Shown here: positions 42,643-52,861 of the stretch, in pieces | Layout of the letters: every line of letters begins with the position of its first letter | How positions within the stretch are numbered: position 1 is the stretch's first letter | DNA from: Breznakibacter sp047600785 | GTDB taxonomy: Bacteria > Bacteroidota > Bacteroidia > Bacteroidales > Marinilabiliaceae | DNA: 64,000 bases | Direction of reading: 5' to 3' | NCBI GenBank assembly: GCA_047600785.1 | Contig: JASGKH010000002.1 | Coordinates: forward strand, 2,852,001-2,916,000 | Program-made: the position numbers and the translations under genes | Notes under the pieces: generated by a model | The model's input: the letters and a program-made list of their open reading frames with translations, nothing else | Database searches by the model: none | Told to the model about the DNA's origin: nothing

Positions 42643-43361
42643 ACCAGTACTCTTTCCAAATTGATTGGATCAAGCAACGGTTCACCTTTGAAGCGGAGAA
42701 AAAGTTGGGCGGTCGCCAATACATCCTTTTCGCAATACACAACAATGCGTTCCAAATCGTTCTCGTGGTAATATACTTGCGCCACCTGACTGCCATCAAT
42801 ATCATCTTTGGGAGAAGGGATACCGAAAATAGCAGTGAGCAATCCGAGTGATGTATAATTTTTATAATCACCAAATTTCCACAAATCCAACGTATCCAAG
42901 AATTTCACGTCCCAAGGCTTTTTACCTGCCACGTCGAGTATCTGCGGCAATTTTAAGCCGTGTATCAGCATTCTTCGCGAGATGTACGGAAAATCAAATT
43001 CCTTTGCGTTGTGCCCGCAAAGGTTTTTGGATGCATCGGAAGTAAATGCGGCCAGCATTTTGGAAAATTCGGAAAGGATAATTTTTTCATCGTGCCCGTA
43101 AAACGATTTGACACGGAACATACGTTGCCCGCCCCGATGGACAATGATGCCGGCCGAAATGCAAATGATCTTTCCAAATTCGGCGTAAATGCCCGCACGT
43201 TCGTACGCATCCTGCGCCGTCTGGCCTTCCTTACGAAAATAAGCCGATTTTTTATCCCAGAACTCTTGAAGGTTTTCGGGGACCTGCACAAAGTCAGAGT
43301 ATTGCGGCACAGTTTCTATATCAACAAACAAAATATCTTCGGCACGGTATTGTTCTAACAT
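42639..43361 (-). CDS. Predicted 3'-5' exonuclease, PolB-like
   Basis: From the ATG at 43361 (MLEQYRAEDILFVDIET) the product is 240 residues with the DnaQ/PolB exonuclease fold. Exo I is DIETVP (about 14), Exo II is CGHNAKEFDFPYISRR (about 115) and Exo III is YCEKDVLATAQLFLR (about 210). Together they give a DEDDy-like acidic set. No polymerase domain is attached. It probably trims nucleic acids in repair or turnover. The codon at 43373 is TTG and is a less likely start. It is divergent from the Dabb gene. Confidence 0.9.
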   Translation of the reverse strand: MLEQYRAEDILFVDIETVPQYSDFVQVPENLQEFWDKKSAYFRKEGQTAQDAYERAGIYAEFGKIICISAGIIVHRGGQRMFRVKSFYGHDEKIILSEFSKMLAAFTSDASKNLCGHNAKEFDFPYISRRMLIHGLKLPQILDVAGKKPWDVKFLDTLDLWKFGDYKNYTSLGLLTAIFGIPSPKDDIDGSQVAQVYYHENDLERIVVYCEKDVLATAQLFLRFKGEPLLDPINLERVLV

Positions 43362-43434
43362 GGCAATTGGCAAGTTTTAGTGAAAATAAAAATAAGAAAA
43401 ACCATAAATTCGCACAAACTAAAACATTAAGACC

Positions 43435-43734
43435 ATGGTCAAACATATTGTGCTGTTCAAATTCAAGCCTTTTGAAAACCAAACGGCGAAGGAGAAAAAA
43501 CTGGGAGAAATAAAGAGCGCCTTGTTGGCATTAAGAGATAAACTCGATTTTTTGCGCGAAATTGAAGTCGGCATCAATGCAAATCCCAACGAGAACTTTG
43601 ATCTGGCATTGACGACGGTCTTTGATTCAATGGACGATTTGATACGTTACGCCAAGCATCCAGACCATGTGGCGGTCGCTTCGCTAATCGGCCCCATCAG
43701 GGAGGACAGGGCGTGCGTGGATTATATTTTCTGA
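43435..43734 (+). CDS. Dabb (stress-responsive A/B barrel) domain protein
   Basis: The 99-residue protein is a single dimeric alpha-beta barrel domain: MVKHIVLFKFKPF opens it, a helix spans 20-40, a strand follows in EIEVGINANPNENFDLALTT, and HPDHVAVASLIGPI completes it. Such proteins are small, cytoplasmic and of uncertain role. It stands alone, with a hairpin 15 bases after the stop. Confidence 0.88.
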   Translation: MVKHIVLFKFKPFENQTAKEKKLGEIKSALLALRDKLDFLREIEVGINANPNENFDLALTTVFDSMDDLIRYAKHPDHVAVASLIGPIREDRACVDYIF

Positions 43735-43748
43735 CTTTGCCAACAATA

Positions 43749-43780
43749 AGGGCCCCTGTTGCCGAAACTCCAGAGGCCCT
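43749..43780. terminator. Hairpin between the convergent Dabb and lysA genes
   Basis: AGGGCC-c-CTG and CAG-a-GGCCCT pair with one internal mismatch and a 12-nt loop. It has no long T-run on either side, so it may be a weak bidirectional terminator. Confidence 0.4.
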
Positions 43781-43830
43781 CAATCCACCAATCAAAAAAA
43801 ATCTCAATTTTATCCAACGTCAAAAAACTA

Positions 43831-44988
43831 CTAAATGGTATCGGAAAACACAGCTTTGGCAAATTCACGCAGGTTGTAACGCGACGCCATAATTTCACCG
43901 TAAGCACCGGCTGTACGAATGGCAATAAGATGCCCTCGTTCGGTTTTGGGCAGTTGCACTGCTTTGCCAAAACAGTCGGACGATTCGCACACAGGTCCCA
44001 CCACATCATATTTGTCGGGCTCACCGACGGACTCGATGTTCTCTATTTTGTGGTACGCCTGGTATAATGCAGGACGGATAAGATCGTTCATGCCAGCATC
44101 GACAATGGCAAATTTGGTATTCACCCCCTCCTTTACATAAAGGACCCTGGTGATGAGCGAACCACACTGCCCTACCAACGAACGCCCCAACTCAAAATGC
44201 ACTTCCTGCCCATCACGCAGTTTCAAAAACTGCTTAAACACACTAAAATATGTGGCAAAATCGGGGACCGCATGCTGATTGGGATGATGGTAATCGATGC
44301 CCAAACCTCCTCCTACATTAATTACTTTGAGCAGCACCTTGCGCTGGACGAACCACTCCTGTAATTCGTTCACACGCAAACAAAGCCCTTTGAACGACTC
44401 CATATCGGTGATTTGTGACCCTATGTGGAAATGGATACCTATTAGTTGCACATTTTTAAGCGACATAACCACATCAACCACTTTTTCCAAATCCCAAAGA
44501 TTAATCCCGAATTTGTTTTCGTTCAACCCGGTAGTAATGTAATGGTGCGTATTGGCATTTACATTTGGGTTGATGCGCAGGGCTACTTTGGCTGTTTTGC
44601 CTTTAACATTTGCCAGTTCATCGATGATACGCAATTCAGGAATAGACTCTACGTTGAAACATAAAATATTGGCATCCAAACCGTAATTGATTTCCCAATC
44701 GGCTTTGCCTACACCTGCAAATACCACTTTTGATGGGTTAAACCCGCGCTCAATGGCCTTCCGCACCTCATTCCCACTGACACAGTCGGCTCCAAAACCC
44801 GCATTCTTTATGATATCAAGCACCCGATCGTTGGCGTTGGCCTTCACCGCATAGTGCACATGGTAACCATACTTTGAAGCTTCGGACGAGGCTGTTGACA
44901 AAGTGCGTGAAAGCACGTCCATATCGTAATAATAAAACGGTGTGTCGAGGCTTTTGAATTTATCGACAGGAAAATAATGGTTCGTCAT
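43831..44988 (-). CDS. lysA: Diaminopimelate decarboxylase
   Basis: The 385-residue PLP enzyme makes L-lysine from meso-diaminopimelate. The PLP lysine is in HYAVKANAND (Lys49). GGGLGIDYH is the phosphate-binding glycine loop (about 225). GPVCESSDCFGK provides the Cys of the active site from the other subunit, and AGAYGEIMASRYN follows near the end. It starts 7 bases after lysC, forming a lysC-lysA operon. Confidence 0.96.
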   Translation of the reverse strand: MTNHYFPVDKFKSLDTPFYYYDMDVLSRTLSTASSEASKYGYHVHYAVKANANDRVLDIIKNAGFGADCVSGNEVRKAIERGFNPSKVVFAGVGKADWEINYGLDANILCFNVESIPELRIIDELANVKGKTAKVALRINPNVNANTHHYITTGLNENKFGINLWDLEKVVDVVMSLKNVQLIGIHFHIGSQITDMESFKGLCLRVNELQEWFVQRKVLLKVINVGGGLGIDYHHPNQHAVPDFATYFSVFKQFLKLRDGQEVHFELGRSLVGQCGSLITRVLYVKEGVNTKFAIVDAGMNDLIRPALYQAYHKIENIESVGEPDKYDVVGPVCESSDCFGKAVQLPKTERGHLIAIRTAGAYGEIMASRYNLREFAKAVFSDTI

Positions 44989-44995
44989 GGATGGT

Positions 44996-46309
44996 TTAAT
45001 TGAACAGCGAACGACTTAGCGCATTGAGCGCTTCTTTTTTGTATTCGGCCGAAATGAGCAATGAAATATTATAGTTGCTTCCGCCATATGAGATCATGCG
45101 GACGGGCACATCTTTCAACCCATCGAAGATACGGTTGGCATGGCCCTTCGACGAAGCCACCAAATCACCGACCACTGAAATGATCACCTGATCATGATCG
45201 ACTTCCACGCTACCGAATTTTTTTAAATCGTCAACGATATCTTCTAAATGGCGATTGTTGTCGATGGTCACCGACACGCCCACTTCCGATGTCGTGATCA
45301 TGTCGATCGGTGTTTTGTAGCTTTCGAAAATCTCAAATACCTTGCGCAAAAAACCATATGCCATCAACATCCGCCCGCTTTTTATTTTAATGGCCGTAAT
45401 ACCGTCTTTGGCAGCTACGGCGGCAATACGGTTCTTGATCTGCTTTCCGCTGATCACCGTGCCCGGGGCCGTCGGCTCCATGGTGTTGAGCAATCTCACG
45501 GGAATATTGCCCATTTTGGCAGGCAACACGCATGTCGGGTGCAGGATTTTGGCCCCAAAATAAGCCAATTCAGCCGCCTCATCGAACGATAGATCTGAAA
45601 TGGATTTGGTGCTTTCCACAAATCGGGGATCATTGTTATGCATGCCGTCAATGTCGGTCCAGATTTGTATTTCCTCGGCATTCACAGCCGCTCCGACCAA
45701 CGATGCGGTGTAATCGGAACCGCCACGCTGTAGGTTATCGATTTCGCCAAAAGCATTCCGGCAAATGTATCCCTGGGTAATCATGGTGCCCACATTAGCC
45801 ACGGGCGCAATGGCCCTTTGGATATTTTCACGGATGTACACCGTATCAGGCTCACCGTTCTTGTCGGTTCGCATGAACTCGAGTGCCGGCAACAATACCG
45901 ATCCATGCCCCATTTCCTCCAATAAGTACTGGAATATGGCCGTTGATATTAACTCGCCTTGTGCCAAAATCGCTTTCTCTTCATAAACCGTAAACAAATC
46001 GATGGTAAACGATTTCAAGTAATCGAAGTGCGATTTGATAAGCTCTTTGCCTTTTTGTCTGAAAGCTTCGGTTGAATAAAGCTCCTCCACTTCCTTCTGG
46101 TATTTTTGTTCCAACTTACTGATAGCCTCATTGGCTCCGTCGTTGTTTTTCTTGTAAAGATAATTGGCTATTTCGACCAGACTGTTGGTGGTTCCCGACA
46201 TGGCCGAAAGTACCACTATTTTTTGATGGCCGTCGTTTATCAACGCGGCCACTTCTTTCATGCGTTGGGCCGATCCGACCGAGGTACCGCCAAATTTCAA
46301 TACTCTCAT
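44996..46309 (-). CDS. lysC: Aspartate kinase, monofunctional
   Basis: The 437-residue enzyme phosphorylates aspartate, the first step to lysine, diaminopimelate, threonine and methionine. MRVLKFGGTSVGS opens the kinase domain, and QRGGSDYTASLVGAAVNAEE plus IWTDIDGMHNNDPR are catalytic/binding segments. Two ACT domains follow (about 300-437) and could provide feedback control. No homoserine dehydrogenase domain is fused. It is in one transcript with lysA. Confidence 0.95.
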   Translation of the reverse strand: MRVLKFGGTSVGSAQRMKEVAALINDGHQKIVVLSAMSGTTNSLVEIANYLYKKNNDGANEAISKLEQKYQKEVEELYSTEAFRQKGKELIKSHFDYLKSFTIDLFTVYEEKAILAQGELISTAIFQYLLEEMGHGSVLLPALEFMRTDKNGEPDTVYIRENIQRAIAPVANVGTMITQGYICRNAFGEIDNLQRGGSDYTASLVGAAVNAEEIQIWTDIDGMHNNDPRFVESTKSISDLSFDEAAELAYFGAKILHPTCVLPAKMGNIPVRLLNTMEPTAPGTVISGKQIKNRIAAVAAKDGITAIKIKSGRMLMAYGFLRKVFEIFESYKTPIDMITTSEVGVSVTIDNNRHLEDIVDDLKKFGSVEVDHDQVIISVVGDLVASSKGHANRIFDGLKDVPVRMISYGGSNYNISLLISAEYKKEALNALSRSLFN

Positions 46310-46357
46310 GACAACGTGTAATTTTTAAGTATAATGTTTTTCTGTTGGTTCGCGGGA

Positions 46358-46365
46358 CAAAAATA
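46358..46365 (-). promoter_or_regulatory. Probable -7 promoter box of lysC-lysA
   Basis: TATTTTTG matches the Bacteroidota -7 element, with a TTG roughly 20 bases upstream. Transcription would start near 46351, about 42 bases before the lysC ATG. Confidence 0.4.
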
Positions 46366-46466
46366 CAATTTTCCAATCAACACAACTATATTTTAACGAA
46401 AATGTTTATAAAAATATTATTTGTTAATATATTAACAAATAAGGGTTCTTCATTGATATTTTCAAA

Positions 46467-46499
46467 AGAAAAAGCCTATCGACCAAGGTCGACAGGCTT
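46467..46499 (-). terminator. Intrinsic terminator of parC
   Basis: On the minus strand AAGCCTGTCGACC and GGTCGATAGGCTT pair with one mismatch and a 2-nt loop, then TTTTTCTTTTG. It lies 30 bases after the parC stop codon. Confidence 0.7.
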
Positions 46500-46528
46500 A
46501 TATAACTCCAACAATTATACCTCATCAA

Positions 46529-49180
46529 TCAAAAGAGCGACATTTGGCCAGTATCCTCATCGACATCACCTTGCGACATATCATCATCATCGGGCAATGG
46601 CTCTTCTTCTACCGGCTCATCTTTCACCAGTGGCTCCAGCTCCTCTATCTTTTTCACCTGATGGGTCGTTATACGTTTGCCCTTAGCTTTAAAGCTCTTT
46701 ATGCCGATAAATTCCTCTACGTCCACCTCCAAAGGTTCGCGATCCTTATCATCGCCACTAAAACGAACCAAAATACGCGGATGGGATACTTTGGTGAGCA
46801 GGTTCAGTTTAGAATCCTTATGGTCGCCAATAAAACTTTGTGGTTTAGATGACGGCTCCAGTTGAAAACGTTTCAGATAGTAATATTTCTGCTCGGCATC
46901 GAACAATGCAGCACTCCACACCGTGTCTGAGTTAAACTTCTCGATGAAAAGCACGTTATCGTCGTAATGATTGGCCAAATCATAGTTCGTGGTGTAAAAT
47001 TGCCCCGTGTTATCCATGACCAATATACAATCGCCATCATGAAACTCTCCCATATAATGGCCGCGTCCATCGGTATTGAGACGAAGCGTTTCCCTTTCAA
47101 ACCAGATACGGAGACCGCCCAATGTCGAGCCGCCCTGACGTTTCATCACTACCTTGTGCACCTCGTTACGACTTAACAGGTTACCCATGGCGGCACGTCC
47201 TTTAATTGCCAATTCGGCCATGTCGTATTCAAACACAAGGTTACGGATACGTGGCTTGGGCTTAAGCGTCACCTTTAGCACCTCGGCCTCGCCATTGGGA
47301 TTGGCACTGAAATAGAGCAGTTCCGACCCTGGCTTACCCTGCGTAACGTTATATTCCTTGTCGCGGGTAATGCCCGACACGGCAAACCGCTTCACGTATA
47401 CGCCGCCACCTATTTTCCCATCGCGGTACACAGCGTTGTAAATGGTTCGTTCATCGTTCTTCCTGAATACCGTCACGTAAATGATGTCCTTTCCGAAAAA
47501 GGCCTTCTCCTGAACCTTGGTGATAATGTAACGTCCGTCTTTATAGAAAACGATCACGTCGTCGATATCGGAGCAGTCGCACACATATTCGTCCTTCTTC
47601 AGACCATATCCGATAAAGCCATCCTGACGGTTGATGTACAACTTTTCGTTGCGCACCACCACCTTTGTGGCTTCAATATTCTCGAAGCTCCGGATTTCGG
47701 TACAACGCGGAAAATTTTTGCCATATGTCTTTTTGATGCGCTTAAAATAATCGATGGAATAATCGATGATATGGGCAATGTTGAACTTTACCTGTTCCAT
47801 TTCTTCCTCAACCGCACGGATATGCTCATCGGCCTTTTTGATGTCGAATTTGGAGATCTTGCGCACCGGTTTTTCTGTCAATTTGACCAAATCGTCATTG
47901 GTAATTTCACGGCGCAAGCGAGTGCGGAACCGATCGAACCCTCGATCGATGGCTTCAATGACCGCTTCCCAAGTATCGGTGTCTTTTTCCAGTTCACGGT
48001 AAATACGCTCTTCAAAGAAAATCTTCTCGAGGGATGAAAAGTGCCAGTCGTCCTCCAATTCGGACAACCGAATCTCGAGCTCCCGGTTAAGCAACGCTAC
48101 CGTATGGTCGGTATTGGCTTTTAGGATCTCGCCAACACCCAAAAACTCAGGCTTTCTGTCACGAATTACACAGGCATTGGGCGAAATGGAATATTCACAG
48201 TCGGTAAATGCGTATAGGGCATCGATGGTTTTATCGGGTGATGAACCCGGCGGCAGGTGCACCAAAATCTCCACATTCTGGGCCGTGTTGTCATCGATCT
48301 TACGAACCTTGATCTTTTCCTTTTCGTTGGCTTTGATAATGGTGTCGATCAACGTAGTGGTGGTTTTACCGTACGGAAGATCGGAAATGACCAGCGTTTT
48401 GTTGTCAAGCTTCGATATTTTGGCCCTTACTTTTACGTTGCCGCCACGTAACCCGTCGTTGTAACGCGAGACATCGACATAGCCCCCTGTCGGGAAATCA
48501 GGATAAAGCACAAACTCTTCCCCTTTAAGGTAAGCTATTGACGCATCGATCAATTCGTTAAAATTGTGAGGCAATATTTTCGACGCTAAACCAACGGCAA
48601 TTCCTTCCACTCCCTGAGCCAACAACAACGGGAACTTTACAGGAAGCGTGACCGGTTCCTGGTTCCGTCCGTCGTACGAAAGCTTCCACTCGGTGGTTTT
48701 GGGGTTGAATACCACTTCCTGGGCAAGCTTGGTCAACCGGGCTTCAATGTAACGCGGAGCAGCTGCACCATCGCCCGTAAAAATATTACCCCAGTTCCCC
48801 TGGCAATCGACCAACAACTCTTTTTGCCCCAATTGAACCAATGCATCGCCAATGGACGCATCGCCGTGGGGATGGAACATCATGGTGCTGCCGATGATGT
48901 TGGCCACTTTGTTGTACCGGCCGTCGTCCATCCGGCGCATGGCATGCAAAATACGACGTTGAACGGGCTTCAGCCCATCATTGATATGCGGCACGGCACG
49001 TTCAAGGATCACATACGAGGCGTAATCCAGAAACCATCCCTTGTACAGGCCCGGCAAATGGTTAATACGCGTTTCATCCACATCCCAGATACGCGAGCCT
49101 TTGCCACTGTCGGTACTGGGCGAATAGTCGGACAGCTCTTCTGTTTCGTTGTCGTCGTTATATGTTTCGTCGCTACTCAT
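46529..49180 (-). CDS. parC: DNA topoisomerase IV subunit A
   Basis: The 883-residue subunit cleaves and rejoins DNA during chromosome decatenation. An acidic leader of about 30 residues precedes LYKGWFLDYASYVILERAVP. The catalytic tyrosine is in APRYIEARLTKLA (Tyr144). The core ends near 480, and the C-terminal part forms a partial beta-pinwheel (about 520-800) without a typical GyrA box, which with the adjacent parE-type partner favours topoisomerase IV over gyrase. The C-terminus is a long acidic tail (EEEPLPDDDDMSQGDVDED). It follows parE by 30 bases. Confidence 0.92.
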   Translation of the reverse strand: MSSDETYNDDNETEELSDYSPSTDSGKGSRIWDVDETRINHLPGLYKGWFLDYASYVILERAVPHINDGLKPVQRRILHAMRRMDDGRYNKVANIIGSTMMFHPHGDASIGDALVQLGQKELLVDCQGNWGNIFTGDGAAAPRYIEARLTKLAQEVVFNPKTTEWKLSYDGRNQEPVTLPVKFPLLLAQGVEGIAVGLASKILPHNFNELIDASIAYLKGEEFVLYPDFPTGGYVDVSRYNDGLRGGNVKVRAKISKLDNKTLVISDLPYGKTTTTLIDTIIKANEKEKIKVRKIDDNTAQNVEILVHLPPGSSPDKTIDALYAFTDCEYSISPNACVIRDRKPEFLGVGEILKANTDHTVALLNRELEIRLSELEDDWHFSSLEKIFFEERIYRELEKDTDTWEAVIEAIDRGFDRFRTRLRREITNDDLVKLTEKPVRKISKFDIKKADEHIRAVEEEMEQVKFNIAHIIDYSIDYFKRIKKTYGKNFPRCTEIRSFENIEATKVVVRNEKLYINRQDGFIGYGLKKDEYVCDCSDIDDVIVFYKDGRYIITKVQEKAFFGKDIIYVTVFRKNDERTIYNAVYRDGKIGGGVYVKRFAVSGITRDKEYNVTQGKPGSELLYFSANPNGEAEVLKVTLKPKPRIRNLVFEYDMAELAIKGRAAMGNLLSRNEVHKVVMKRQGGSTLGGLRIWFERETLRLNTDGRGHYMGEFHDGDCILVMDNTGQFYTTNYDLANHYDDNVLFIEKFNSDTVWSAALFDAEQKYYYLKRFQLEPSSKPQSFIGDHKDSKLNLLTKVSHPRILVRFSGDDKDREPLEVDVEEFIGIKSFKAKGKRITTHQVKKIEELEPLVKDEPVEEEPLPDDDDMSQGDVDEDTGQMSLF

Positions 49181-49210
49181 GACAGATACTAATCAAAAAA
49201 ATCCAGATAC

Positions 49211-51068
49211 TTACTCCATTTTGTCCACCAAATCTTCTTCGATCACCAGGTTGCCGATAATAAAATTCTGGCGTTCGGGCGTGTTTTTGCCCATATAAAA
49301 ATCAAGAAGCTCAAACACACCATCGGTCTTTTTCAGTTTAACGGGCTCCAATCGTATATCCTTACCGATAAAGTTCTTGAATTCGTCAGGCGATATTTCG
49401 CCTAACCCCTTAAACCGTGTAATTTCGGGTTTCGGCCCTAATTCTTTGATCGCTTTTTGCTTTTCCTCATCGGAATAACAATACAGGGTTTTCTTTTTGT
49501 TCCTCACCCTGAACAGTGGCGTTTGAAGAATAAAAAGATGGTCATTCTTCAACAACTCGGGGAAAAACTGCAGGAAGAACGAAATCAGCAGCAAGCGGAT
49601 ATGCATACCGTCCACATCCGCATCAGTGGCAATGACGACGTGGTTATAACGCAAGTTGTCAAGGTTCTCTTCGATATCGAGCGCCGCCTGCAAAAGGTTG
49701 AACTCTTCGTTCTCGTACACTACTTTCCGCGTAAGTCCATATGTGTTAAGAGGTTTTCCCCTGAGCGAAAACACAGCCTGTGTATTTACATCCCTCGATT
49801 TGGTAATGGAACCGCTGGCTGAATCGCCCTCGGTAATAAAGATGCAGGTTTCGAGTTTCCGTTCATGGTTGCTGTTGTAATGTACCCGGCAGTCGCGAAG
49901 CTTACGGTTGTGGAGGCTTACCTTCTTGGCCCGTTCACGCGCCAGTTTCTGGATCCCCGAGATGGCCTTTCGTTCCTTTTCCGATTCAATGATCTTCTTT
50001 TGGAGAATGTCTGGCAGTTTCGGAATGTTTGTGCAGGTAATTATCCAAATCGCGGGTAACCGCATCCATTACATAGTTCCGCACACTGACCCCATTGGGG
50101 GCCATGTCTTTGCTTCCCAATTTGGTTTTTGTCTGCGATTCGAAGAGCGGTTCTTCTATTTTTATCGACACGGCCGCAATCATCCCGCTTCGGATGTCGG
50201 CCACATCGAAGTTTTTATTGTAAAAATCACGAATGGTTTTGGCCACCGCCTCACGAAAGGCGATCAAATGGCTCCCTCCCTGCGTGGTATGTTGCCCATT
50301 GACAAAGGTGTAATACTCTTCGCCATATTGGTTACCGTGGGTAAAGGCAATCTCCAGATCATCGGCTTTTATGTGGATGATGGGATAAAGCCCCGGAGAG
50401 GTCATGTTTTCGTTCAACAAGTCGAGCAGCCCGTTTTTCGACTGGAACACCTGCCCGTTGAAATGGATGGCCAACCCGGCATTCAAGAACGTATAGTTCT
50501 TCAGCAACGTTTCGATGTATTCAGACCTAAAGCTGAACGATTCAAACACCATCGGATCGGGATAAAAGGCAATTAACGTGCCGTTGGGTTCTTCGGAATT
50601 TTCAACGGGCTCCTCCGCCACCAATTCCCCTCGGCTAAATTCCACCTTTTTGGTTTGTTTGTCGCGAAAAGCCCTTACCTCAAAGTGTTCCGAAAGAGCG
50701 TTCACCGCTTTCAAACCGACCCCGTTCAGGCCGACGGATTTTTTAAACGCCCCAGAGTCGTATTTTCCGCCGGTATTGATTTTTGACACCACATCGACCA
50801 CTTTCCCCAAAGGGATACCACGGCCATAGTCACGGATCGTGACACGGCCGTCCGTCACTTTTACATCTATTTTCTTTCCAAAGCCCATCATATACTCGTC
50901 GATGGAATTGTCCATCACCTCCTTCAACAGCACGTAGATGCCGTCATCGGCATAGGCTCCATCGCCCAATTTACCGATATACATGCCCGGGCGTTTACGG
51001 ATATGTTCCTTCCAGTCGAGCGTTCGAATGGCGTCTTCCGAATAATTTTCAGTCATTTCTGTGGACAT
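49211..51068 (-). pseudogene. parE: DNA topoisomerase IV subunit B with a single-base frameshift
   Basis: Read as one gene, this encodes about 618 residues of ParE. The N-terminal GHKL ATPase covers residues 1-220 (EVMDNSIDEYMMG; GRGIPLG; NTGGKYDSGAFKKSVGLNGVG, quoted in outline). A transducer domain follows. The TOPRIM domain begins ITEGDSASG and has the ATDADVDGMHIR metal site. The frame breaks at about 50010-50013: one surplus base (the T at 50012) turns NYLHKH...ADILQKKIIESEKERKAI into a premature stop. Both halves are otherwise intact and flank parC in operon order. Because the gene is essential, a sequencing error is as likely as a true mutation. Confidence 0.9.
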
Positions 51069-51274
51069 AGCGCACTTAACTAAACATAAACAACGGCATT
51101 AGAATCGCATATTCGAGATTACAATGCCAAAACCGAAGCCAAATATAACCAAAAAGCCTTAATCGCTGTCCGGGAAGTTATCAACAAGCGGCAAACAAGC
51201 ATTCCAAAAGGCAAAGAAAATATCTACGGCACGAGAAACAAGAAGAGGAAAAACACCAGAGAACGGACAATTAA

Positions 51275-51315
51275 AAAACAGAAAAGGCCACCCTGTGGGT
51301 AGCCCTTCTGTTTTT
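51275..51315 (-). terminator. Intrinsic terminator of gltD
   Basis: On the minus strand ACAGAAGGGCTACCC and GGGTGGCCTTTTCTGT pair imperfectly around a 3-nt loop with TTTTTT after it, downstream of the gltD stop. Confidence 0.75.
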
Positions 51316-51328
51316 ATGAACGTGAAAA

Positions 51329-52753
51329 TTATAATGTTCTCAGGTATTCATGGACATTGGCAGCAGCCACACGGCCGTTGTTGATTGACGTCACCACCAA
51401 ACTAGCTCCCGAAGCGGCATCACCTGTCGCAAAAACCTTTTTCACCGAAGTTTGGTATTGCTTATCGATTTTAACGTTTCCCCGTGCATCAAGCTCAAGG
51501 CCGATCTCTTTTACCAAACCTTCGTGAACGGCATGCACAAAACCCATGGAAAGGAGCACCAACTCCACGTCCAGGATCTCATTGGTACCGGGAACCTCTT
51601 CCATTACCCATTGTCCCTTGTCGCCACGTTTCCAATCGACCTGTACCAATTCCACCTGCTTTAACTTGCCGTTTTCGCCGATAAACCGTTTGGTGGACAG
51701 GCTCCAACGACGTGTAGATCCCTCCTCGTGCGACGATGAAGTTTTAAGCACCGTTGGCCAGTAAGGCCACGGGTTATTGGAAGCACGCTGCGCGGGAGGT
51801 TTGGGAAGGATCTCTATTTGGGTAACGCTCCGCGCTTTTTGGCGGTTCGATGTTCCCACACAATCGCTACCGGTATCGCCACCACCAATAACCAAAACAT
51901 TTTTGCTTTTGGCCAGAATCCGTTTGCCCATGTCAATCTCATCGCCACGTACTGCCCTGTTTTGCTGGGAAAGGAACTCCATCGCAAAATGAACGCCGTC
52001 CAAATCACGTCCTTCCACATCCAGATCACGGGGTTTCATGGCGCCGATGGCCAATACAATGGCATCAAACTCTTTCAGCAAATCTTCACCCTTCACATCA
52101 TGGCCGACAAAGGTGTTGTAACGGAACTGAATACCTTCGGCCTCAAACAGTTTGATCCGACGATCGATGACTTTCTTGTTCAGTTTAAAGTCGGGAATAC
52201 CAAAGCGCAACAAACCACCGGCCGCCTCGTCTTTTTCAAATACGGTGACCGTATGCCCGCATTGGTTCAACTGATCGGCGGTCGACAAACCTGCCGGGCC
52301 CGAACCAATAACGGCCACTTTCTTCCCCGTACGTTTTTTCGGAATACGTGGAACCACATAGCCCAATTCGAAAGCCTTTTCGACCGTTGCACATTCGTTC
52401 TCCCGGATGGTCACGCCTTCTTTATGGATAGCCAGCACACATGATTTTTCACAAGGTGCGGGACATACCCGCCCCGTAAATTCGGGGAAGCTATTTGTGG
52501 AGTGCAAAATACTGCTCGCCAATTTATAATCGCCACGGTACAATGCATCCTGCCATTCGGGGATTTTGCTACCTACGGGACAAGCCCAGTGGCAAAAAGG
52601 AATACCGCAGTCCATGCACCGCGACGCTTGTAACCTACGATCGGCGTCGTTCAGCGTTTGTTCCACTTCGCCATAATCATCGATGCGTTCATTGACCGGA
52701 CGATAGCCGCTCTCCTTGCGGGCTACTTTTATAAAACCTTTTGGATCTCCCAT
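51329..52753 (-). CDS. gltD: Glutamate synthase small subunit
   Basis: The 474-residue flavoprotein supplies electrons from NAD(P)H to the large subunit. The N-terminal iron-sulfur domain has CMDCGIPFCHWACPVGSKIPEW (in part) and CPAPCEKSCVLAIH. An FAD-binding GSGPAGLSTADQL follows (about 150), an NADPH-binding GGGDTGSDCVGTS (about 290), and the closing ATGDAASGASLVVTSINNGR near 445. It follows gltB by about 108 bases on the same strand. A terminator comes directly after. Confidence 0.96.
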   Translation of the reverse strand: MGDPKGFIKVARKESGYRPVNERIDDYGEVEQTLNDADRRLQASRCMDCGIPFCHWACPVGSKIPEWQDALYRGDYKLASSILHSTNSFPEFTGRVCPAPCEKSCVLAIHKEGVTIRENECATVEKAFELGYVVPRIPKKRTGKKVAVIGSGPAGLSTADQLNQCGHTVTVFEKDEAAGGLLRFGIPDFKLNKKVIDRRIKLFEAEGIQFRYNTFVGHDVKGEDLLKEFDAIVLAIGAMKPRDLDVEGRDLDGVHFAMEFLSQQNRAVRGDEIDMGKRILAKSKNVLVIGGGDTGSDCVGTSNRQKARSVTQIEILPKPPAQRASNNPWPYWPTVLKTSSSHEEGSTRRWSLSTKRFIGENGKLKQVELVQVDWKRGDKGQWVMEEVPGTNEILDVELVLLSMGFVHAVHEGLVKEIGLELDARGNVKIDKQYQTSVKKVFATGDAASGASLVVTSINNGRVAAANVHEYLRTL

Positions 52754-52861
52754 AACTAAACCTTTTGGATACGGAACCGAAGCCTTTCCACAGGATATTG
52801 CATGACACCGGTTCTCTTTATGTGGTTATTGCCAGTTTTTACTAATCTCTTTTCCCAAAAT

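Noticed and set aside
49211..51068. Two separate genes at 49211-50065 and 49986-51068
   Set aside because: They are the two halves of one ParE joined by removing a single base.
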